A stretch of DNA of 64,000 nucleotides from Lamellibrachia columna (Eukaryota; Annelida; Polychaeta; Sabellida; Siboglinidae): contig OY759266.1 in NCBI GenBank assembly GCA_963662155.1, positions 62,986,411-63,050,410 of the forward strand, in the 5' to 3' direction. Under the pieces are notes generated by a model, which was not told where the DNA came from, ran no database searches, and saw only the letters and a list, made by a program, of their open reading frames with translations. Below, one piece after another: positions 57,632-64,000 of this stretch. The stretch's first letter is position 1. Every line of letters begins with the position of its first letter. The position numbers were made by a program, and so were the translations under genes.

Positions 57632-58916
57632 TCAAATTACTTTTTCATAAAATACGAAGAAGATTACCTTGATTAACATAGTAATACCTGGAAATCTGAC
57701 TACATGTAAATTGGTATTACCCAGTACCAATCTTTTCATGATGGCATTCAAAGCAGCTATCTTCCTTTCAACATTTGTGTGCTTGGGACAGGTGCACTGA
57801 ATACGATCACTGAACCTTGGGATCCTCACATTTGGCGGACGGAATTTCTTGAATATTGTGAACTTGTAAGGGAAGGCTGGATTTTCATCTCACAAGATTT
57901 TGTATGCATCTTCAACTGTCATGCTCAGAAGACACTTTGCCTTGTGTTGTTTGAAAGCAGCTCACACTGTTTTCCCTGGTACAGCTCTGCTAATGTCTTC
58001 TCTGAAGAAGAAATCCTGGATTCGATTCATCCATTGTGGGGATACCCTGTCTTTTCTAAATTTGGCAGTCCCAGCGAGCATGCTAATATCCCTGTACACT
58101 TTACCTTTAGAAACAGCCAGTGTTTTAGCCATTTTTGTTAGATTTTCTTGTATTTTCTTTTGATCCTGAGGGCATGATTTGATGATATTTTTCTGCAAAC
58201 ATCCCTTTCCATGATCATCCCTTTAAATTCTGGCATTAAACTGTTTGGTTGGTGCACTTGTTTTAACCATAATCCCTCATTTCTTATATGCTTTTCTGGA
58301 GGTAGGTGTAGCAGAGAGGATAATAGACTGAAGTGCTTCTGCTCTGTGTGTTCTGTGTTGTGGCATCCTTTCAAGTATTTTTCTACAGTAGTAATATCTG
58401 AGCTGCCTGCTCGTGGTATTCAGTGCTTGGGGACCTTCCTTTTCTTCAGCTGCGTCTTCTGACATTATTCCATCATCTTCATCACCAACAGTGTCTTCAA
58501 GCATGCTTTGCTTTACCGTCCCTTTTTTCTATCACTATCTTTTTCCTTTAATCTACGATGTTTTGTACCCGTCAATTGTTTTCTACTACACTGTATAAGC
58601 CTTGTTCTGCTTCTCATATTCTCTTCTTTCAGCAGGTGTCATCAGTTTCACTTGTTTCTTTACTCCTCTCGATCTGACTGTCCTTTCCACCAATTCAGTT
58701 TTAATCTTTCTATGCTTTTGCTGTCTCAGTCTCTCAACTCCTTGATGTTTACTCTTTTCCCTCTGTCGTAGTTAGCCGCTTAGCATCCCAGTTCTTTTGT
58801 TGTTGTGTGGCATCCTTCTTTCAAATGTTTCTGAATTCTCTATTAATTTCTCTCCGTTTCCTTTGGCACTCTCTTGCCTTCAGCTTTTTCACTTCTACTG
58901 GATCAGGATGATCCAT
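57632..58916 (-). pseudogene. Remnant of a repeat-associated metazoan protein family (RxDISR...GK type)
   Basis: From the ATG at 58916-58914 the minus strand reads MDHPDPVEVKKLKARECQRK, a basic lysine/arginine-rich N-terminus. Further on, in changing frames, come EDTVGDEDDGIMSEDAAEEK, then FFREDISRAVPGKT (57962-58000), KCLLSMTVEDAYKIL, FPYKFTIFKKFRPPNVR and CTCPKHTNVERKIAALNAIM. The order basic N-terminus, acidic linker, F..R.D.SR...GK, F..FRP and C.C..H.N is one I associate with multicopy uncharacterised proteins in invertebrate and fish genomes. They are probably transposon-borne. I cannot name a superfamily. Two in-frame stops and several shifts show decay; no terminal repeats found. Confidence 0.55.
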
Positions 58917-59604
58917 TTTGTTGTAAAAATAAAGTAATTTCAGAACAATGTCCAACATGGACAGTGTAACACATTTTTTGTGTTGGGTATTCAAATATCT
59001 TTGCTACTTTGCATCATAATGATAATTTTACAACAATGATATTCACTTCCTAATATCATCAGCTCAATCATAATATGATATTCTAATTTTTTATTTGAAA
59101 ACTTTTTATCACTAGCCATTTTGCAAGCCAAAAAATTTAACAACTCATCAGGTTTTTGATTTTAAAACAAAAACATTGTATTGTTCGATAACAAAGTTAC
59201 ATTATCTAAATGGAACTGATGGTACTTCTCCTCTGAGCCAAATAAATAATAGGGGATGGTATCATGACACTTCAAAAGCAGTACAAAATGAGTTCATTTA
59301 GAACTTATAATACAAAAAGACAGATGCATATAATTATGTTATAAACATGGTGAGGGTAGCAAAATCAGATGTTCTCATTTAGCTAGTTGAAGGATCTAAT
59401 ATTCTGTTCATGCTTCTCCACACAAAAATGTCAGGCAAAATAGACAGATTTCTTTCATTTGTATAAATTTACTTGATTATCAGATACAATATATACCTGT
59501 GACTTTTTGAACAATTTACACCCTTAGATCAGATGATTTCAGCACAGACACCTGAAAGTCTTGAGTCAACATGTGCAAAGAAAATGTTGAACAGCTAAGC
59601 TTAG
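58917..59604. other. AT-rich unassigned stretch
   Basis: No ORF, repeat or motif that I can support. Confidence 0.5.
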
Positions 59605-59888
59605 AACTGCTTACTCAACTGATTTAGCCTATCTCAGATCCGATTGTTTGGTGTCCAAATATATAGTGTATGAATAGTTTATGTAACATCTGCAGACGAT
59701 TTAATAAAAACTGCCTATTTTTGTTCGAATCATCTACAAAAAATTATTTCAGTTAGATCTGGTAAGGATCAAAACAGTGGATATCCAAAATGTTAAACAC
59801 TGTGTGGGTCAACGCTGATCATGGGCGTGACTTCCATCCTCTCGCCAATCACATGACAAAGTTAAAACTTTCAATTGAGGAAGCACCT
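59605..59888. mobile_element. TTAA MITE, copy 3, inverted and shorter
   Basis: 284 bp, aactgcttactcaactga at the left and aattgaggaagcacct at the right, flanked by TTAG and TTAA. It is the reverse complement of the 51604 and 52104 copies with about 200 bp missing from the middle. Confidence 0.7.
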
Positions 59889-60414
59889 TTAAGATATCTA
59901 AATATTTGGGGTTTGTCTTTTGTTTTACATGGGTAATTAGCATAATAGAGGAGTACGCAAAAACTACCGCTCACTAACTTCACCACATCATCGTACGTCG
60001 ACAGAGCAGCCATCCTGCACATAACATGACACACTCGATTTATACGCATACTTTTTTTTAATATATTCTTCAAAAAATCGCCTATCTCCTGCCTAGCAAC
60101 GGTATCTATGTTAGTCAGTCCTTGGCAACATTAGATGCAAAAAATCACATGATTGCTATGAATGAAATACAGAATGCCATTTTCAAGGCTCAAATGGCAC
60201 CGCCATTCCAATGTCAACCCCAAACTCAAATGTCAAATGAAAGTCAAAGTCATAATTATTCTGGCACTGGCACAGCTGACGGTAATAAAAATTATTGTGG
60301 CACTGGTATGCAGGACAGGCTGGAATATGGACAAATGTACTCATTTTAGTTGTGTTTTTATTTCTACCTGTAATTGTAATCTGGTACGTGCAACACATGT
60401 ACTTGAAGGCCTAG
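59889..60414. other. Flank and possible 5' UTR of the terminal LINE
   Basis: No gene seen. The 5' end of the LINE at 60415 onward must lie in this interval or close to it, but there is no sequence mark that fixes it. Confidence 0.4.
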
Positions 60415-60417
60415 ATA

Positions 60418-61647
60418 TTGAAGTCCTGGGCTGAGGTCCAGGCAGATAGTTTTAGTTTTGAGTGTAGGGGATGCGCACGGATGAAGGAACTAGAGGTGGA
60501 GTTGGAAGAGCTGAGGCTGCTCGTTGTGGCAATGGTGGGAAGGGAACAGGGGAGTTGTGCCAGTAGTTCCGGTGGGGGAACTGTAGACGATAAAGTGTCG
60601 AAAGACACAAGAGATGCTAGGGAGAGCTCACCTCAGCCTGGGAGGAAGCTGAGAGGAGGGAAGGTGACAGGTCATAGGGAGACAGGACGTAAGGAGACGG
60701 GAAGGAAAGGAACGGAAGGGAAGACAACCAGAGTGAAGGAGATGGGAGTAGGGGAGACAGGAGGGAAGGAGAAGGGAGTGGGGGAGACGGGAGGGAAGAC
60801 AACCGGAGTGAAGGAGAGGGGAGTAGCGGCGACAGGAGGGAAGGAGAAGGGAGTGGGGGAGACGGGAGGGAAAACAACCGGAGGGAAGGAGAGGGGAGTA
60901 GGGGAGACAGGAGGGAAGGAGAAGGGAGTGGGGGAGACGGAAGGGAAAACAACCGGAGTGAAGGAGAGGGGAGTGGGAGAGACAAGAGCAAAGGAGTGGG
61001 AAGTGGGGGAGACAGGAGGGAAGGGGTCAGGACAGAATGTGATGGAGGGGATCGAAAGGAAGAGTTATTCTGCAGCAGTGATAGAGGGGGTGAGGAAGAG
61101 AGCGAGGGTGTTTGTGGGGGATTCGATAGTTAGGAAGACCGACAGAGTCTTAAACAAGGGAGATGATGTGGTGGTCTGCTTGCCTGGAGCCAAAATAGAG
61201 GCGATAACTGAGAGGGTAAAAAACATCGTAGGCTCGGGTAAGGGTGGATCTGTTTTAGTACACGTAGGGACAAATAACGTAGAGAGGGAGGGTACAACTG
61301 CCATAGTTAGGAAATATAGGCAGTTGGTCAGAACACTAAAACAGACGCGGGTTGAGCAGGTAATACTGTCAGGGATTTTACCTGTAATGGGCAGGAGGGG
61401 TCACAAATATCGAAATTGTCGGGGGATGGCAATTAACATGTTAGTCCAGAGGCTGTGTAGGGAAGAGGAAGTTGGATTTGTGGATTTATGGGGAAGTTTT
61501 GTTGGGAGGGCAGATATGTACATGAAGGATGGGCTTCATTTAAGTGGAAAGGGGGCGGCAGTATTCGCGGACAAACTTTCAGCAGCAGTAGATAGCGACT
61601 TGGGTACAATGACAAATGTTTTTGGAAGTAAACATTCTTTAAACTAG
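60418..61647 (+). CDS. LINE ORF1 with SGNH esterase domain
   Basis: The frame opens at 60415 after a TAG; the first ATG is at 60481, so 388 residues. Upstream codons in the same frame (FSFECRGCA) match a C..C motif seen in the sister copy, so translation may begin earlier at a non-ATG codon. A leucine-rich helix (KELEVELEELRLLVV) follows, then a lysine/glycine/glutamate linker of GETGGKEKGV-type repeats (60700-61020) encoded by an almost pure purine strand. The esterase domain has VFVGDSIVRK (catalytic Ser), CLPGAKIEAI, VHVGTNNVE and KDGLHLSGKG (catalytic His, near 61530). It ends TAG at 61645-61647. ORF1 proteins of CR1-type LINEs bind RNA, and some carry this esterase; its substrate is not established. 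Confidence 0.9.
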   Translation: MKSWAEVQADSFSFECRGCARMKELEVELEELRLLVVAMVGREQGSCASSSGGGTVDDKVSKDTRDARESSPQPGRKLRGGKVTGHRETGRKETGRKGTEGKTTRVKEMGVGETGGKEKGVGETGGKTTGVKERGVAATGGKEKGVGETGGKTTGGKERGVGETGGKEKGVGETEGKTTGVKERGVGETRAKEWEVGETGGKGSGQNVMEGIERKSYSAAVIEGVRKRARVFVGDSIVRKTDRVLNKGDDVVVCLPGAKIEAITERVKNIVGSGKGGSVLVHVGTNNVEREGTTAIVRKYRQLVRTLKQTRVEQVILSGILPVMGRRGHKYRNCRGMAINMLVQRLCREEEVGFVDLWGSFVGRADMYMKDGLHLSGKGAAVFADKLSAAVDSDLGTMTNVFGSKHSLN

Positions 61648-64000
61648 AAGTGCAGGGGGGTTACCTAGAGGTGTCTCAAGCAGAACAAGAGGCCACTAGC
61701 ACAGATAAACCAATATCAAATCATCCGAAAAACATCTCTGAAAAAGGTTATATATGCGTATGTTTAAATGCAAGGAGCATAGTAAATAAGAAAAACGAAT
61801 TAAACATTATGGTAGAAGATATTGACCCTCACATAATTGGTATAACTGAATCATGGGCCAACATAGATATTACAGATGCTGAATTAGGACTGACAGGATA
61901 CGTAATGTTTAGGAAAGATCGAATAGGAAGAAGGGGCGGGGGAGTTATTTTATATGTTAAAGAATCTATTCAGGCTTATGAAATAAAACTAGAAAGGGAA
62001 GCAGATTGCGATGAAGCTGTTTGGTGCAAAATTGTTTCAGGAAATTCAAAATTAACTATTGGATTAGTTTACCGAAGTCCAAACATAAACGAAGAGGACA
62101 ACACAAAAATAAAAAACGCTATAAAGGAAGTTAGTAAAGGGGAATGTATCATAATGGGAGATTTTAACCATGGACACATACAATGGAATTCTCTAGAGAG
62201 CACAGGGATTGAGGATCAACAATTTCTATGTTTAATCCAGGATAGCTTTCTTACTCAGCACGTACTAGAACCAACCAGGGGAGAAAATGTATTAGATATA
62301 GTTTTGTCATCACAAAAAGAATTAGTGGACAATGTAAAAATATTTGAACCATTGGGTAATAGTGACCATAATCAAATACATTTTGACATCAATGTAAAAT
62401 CAGAAAGTAAAAATAAGAAAACGTACAAGAGAAACTTCCACAAAGGTAACTACAAAGATATGAGAAAATACTTAGCACAGCTAGATTGGAATAACATGCT
62501 GATGAATAAGACCGCAATTGAATGCTGGAACATTCTTAAATATGAAATTGAGAGTATCATCGATAAATTTGTTCCCTTCCGAAAACAAGGAAAACGGTGT
62601 AGAAAGAAACATTTGTCAAAAGAGGCTATTAGAAAAATAATGCTAAAACAAACTATGTGGAGGGTTTATAGGCGTACCAGAAAGGAAGAAGACTATGCAA
62701 AATACAAAGAGGCACTTAATGCAGCTACAACTGAAATCAGACAATCTAAAAGAAGCTATGAGCAAAAACTGGCATGTAACATAAAAAATGACAGCAAGAG
62801 TTTTTATGCATATGTCAGGAGTAAACAAAACGTACAAGACAAGGTTGGACCTCTAGAAGACAGTGCTGGAAATATAATATCACAGGGGTTTTTAATGGCG
62901 GAAGACCTAAATGGTTACTTCAGTTCAGTGTTTACCAAGGAAGATATTAGTTCATTACCAGTTGCTGATGCTAAATTTCAGGGGGCTAAATCTGAATATT
63001 TAGGACCGTTAGTTGTAACTCCAGAATTGGTAGCTAAGAAAATAAGGGCAATGAAGGATAACAAATCACCGGGAGTGGATGGGATTCCTCCAAAATTACT
63101 AATGGAAACAGTAGATCAAATCAGTATACCACTTGCAAGAGTATTCAACTTGTCATTAAAAGAGGGAGTTGTTCCGTTTGAATGGAAAGAAGCAAACATC
63201 ATACCATTATTTAAAAAGGGTTCGAGAAATAAGTCAGAGAATTACAGACCAGTGAGTTTAACGTCAGTGATTTGTAAATTATTAGAAAGGTTAATTAAAG
63301 ACCATATGGTGGACTTCCTCGTTAAGCATAAATTATTAAATTCATCTCAACATGGATTCCTTAAAGCAAGGTCATGCTTAACAAATATGTTATGTTTTTT
63401 GGAAGAAATCACTAAGTGGATAGACGTGGGATCGCCAGTAGATATTATCTACTTAGATTTTCAGAAAGCTTTTGACAAAGTGCCACATCAAAGATTGCTA
63501 CTTAAATTAAAAGCCCATGGTATCGGGGATAGCATAACTGACTGGATAGAACAATGGCTGACTGACAGAAGACAACGAGTTGTAGTAGATGGAGAAGTTT
63601 CAAATTGGAAATCGGTTTTGAGTGGGGTACCTCAAGGGTCAGTACTAGGACCTATATTATTCTTAATTTATATCAATGACTTGGACGACAGTATAACAAG
63701 TAACGTACTGAAATTTGCGGATGACACAAAACTGTTTAGAAAGGTTAATACTGATGGTGATAAACAACATTTACAAAACGATCTAGACAGATTAGTGAAA
63801 TGGTCTGAGAAATGGCAGATGCTGTTCAATTTTGGGAAATGTAAATGCCTACATACAGGACATGGGAACTTGAATGTAAACTATAAAATGGGAGATACTG
63901 TTCTGGGTACTACTGTAAAAGAAAAGGACTTAGGAGTTACAATAAGCGCTGATATGAAAGTTTCAGAGCAGTGTGGTATTGCAGCTTCAAAGGGTAATCA
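61632..64000 (+). CDS. LINE ORF2: endonuclease and reverse transcriptase (3' incomplete)
   Basis: I read every codon from 61632 to 64000 (789) without a stop. The frame opens inside the last codons of ORF1, and the first ATG is only at 61809 (codon 60), after the start of the endonuclease homology (CVCLNARSIVNKK). Translation is therefore probably coupled to ORF1 termination or frameshifting. Endonuclease: ITESWAN, RRGGGVILYV, GLVYRSPN, GDFNHGH (codon 176), LGNSDHNQ (244). RT: NKSPGVDGIPPKLL, ENYRPVSLTS, YLDFQKAFDKV (motif A, about 608), LSGVPQGSVLGPILF, KFADDTKLF (catalytic box, about 694), GVTISADMKVSEQ. The C-terminal part lies outside the window. All visible catalytic residues are intact, so the copy may be able to move by target-primed reverse transcription. 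Confidence 0.93.

Larger units (their letters stand above)
60415..64000 (+). mobile_element. CR1-like LINE with intact ORF1 and open ORF2 (runs off window)
   Basis: Same family as the LINE copies at 17, 24-28, 33-36 and 46-56 kb, but undamaged. ORF1 and ORF2 are both open, and the (TA)n tract found in the other copies is absent. The 3' end lies beyond 64000. Confidence 0.9.

Overview
The window is animal nuclear DNA that is dominated by transposable elements. The evidence is spliced exon fragments with GT-AG and GC-AG introns, several LINE clades, tyrosine-recombinase retroelements, DNA transposons of four kinds, and abundant mini- and microsatellites. Nothing bacterial is present: no operons, tRNA, rRNA or CRISPR. 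The mixture (PAT/Ngaro-like elements, CR1/L2-like and RTE-like LINEs, pogo, CACTA-like and TTAA-type elements) suits a marine invertebrate. I cannot name the phylum from sequence alone.

Layout. 1-5.1 kb holds minisatellites, the 3' half of an L2-like LINE and a LINE ORF1 scrap. 5.1-14.5 kb holds an RTE-like LINE on the minus strand, cut in two by a 7.2 kb PAT/Ngaro-like retroelement (6337-13545). That element has textbook split direct repeats (A1 ... B1-A2-B2), a trinucleotide ATG at every junction, an SGNH hydrolase ORF, a 2.4 kb tandem array, a gag ORF and a ruined reverse transcriptase. A perfect (CA)n tract of about 305 bp follows. 17-18.4 kb is a rearranged CR1-like LINE.

18.4-56.6 kb is a direct triplication (duplicons A, B, C) of a piece of an unrecognised host gene. 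Each copy carries a minus-strand CR1-like LINE at the same junction. Later insertions are nested in that LINE: a CACTA-like element shared by B and C, a Kolobok-like TTAA element only in B (33695-35943), and a pogo element only in C (52877-56259), which landed one base pair pair away from the CACTA end. A second tyrosine-recombinase retroelement (39023-42727) lies exactly between B and C. These shared and private insertions give a relative history: LINE insertion, A versus B/C split, CACTA insertion, B/C split, then Kolobok and pogo.

56.6-60.4 kb contains a broken gene of a family I associate with repeats, and a TTAA MITE. From 60.4 kb to the window end is a CR1-like LINE with an intact esterase-type ORF1 and an ORF2 that I read in frame, without a stop, to base 64000. 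It is the best candidate for a recently active element here.

The coding features are mainly the machinery of mobile elements: copy-and-paste by target-primed reverse transcription (LINEs), reverse transcription followed by recombinase-mediated circle integration (PAT/Ngaro-like), and cut-and-paste (pogo, CACTA, Kolobok). The only probable host coding sequence is the triplicated exon set, whose exons 7 and 8 are open in copies B and C and broken in copy A.
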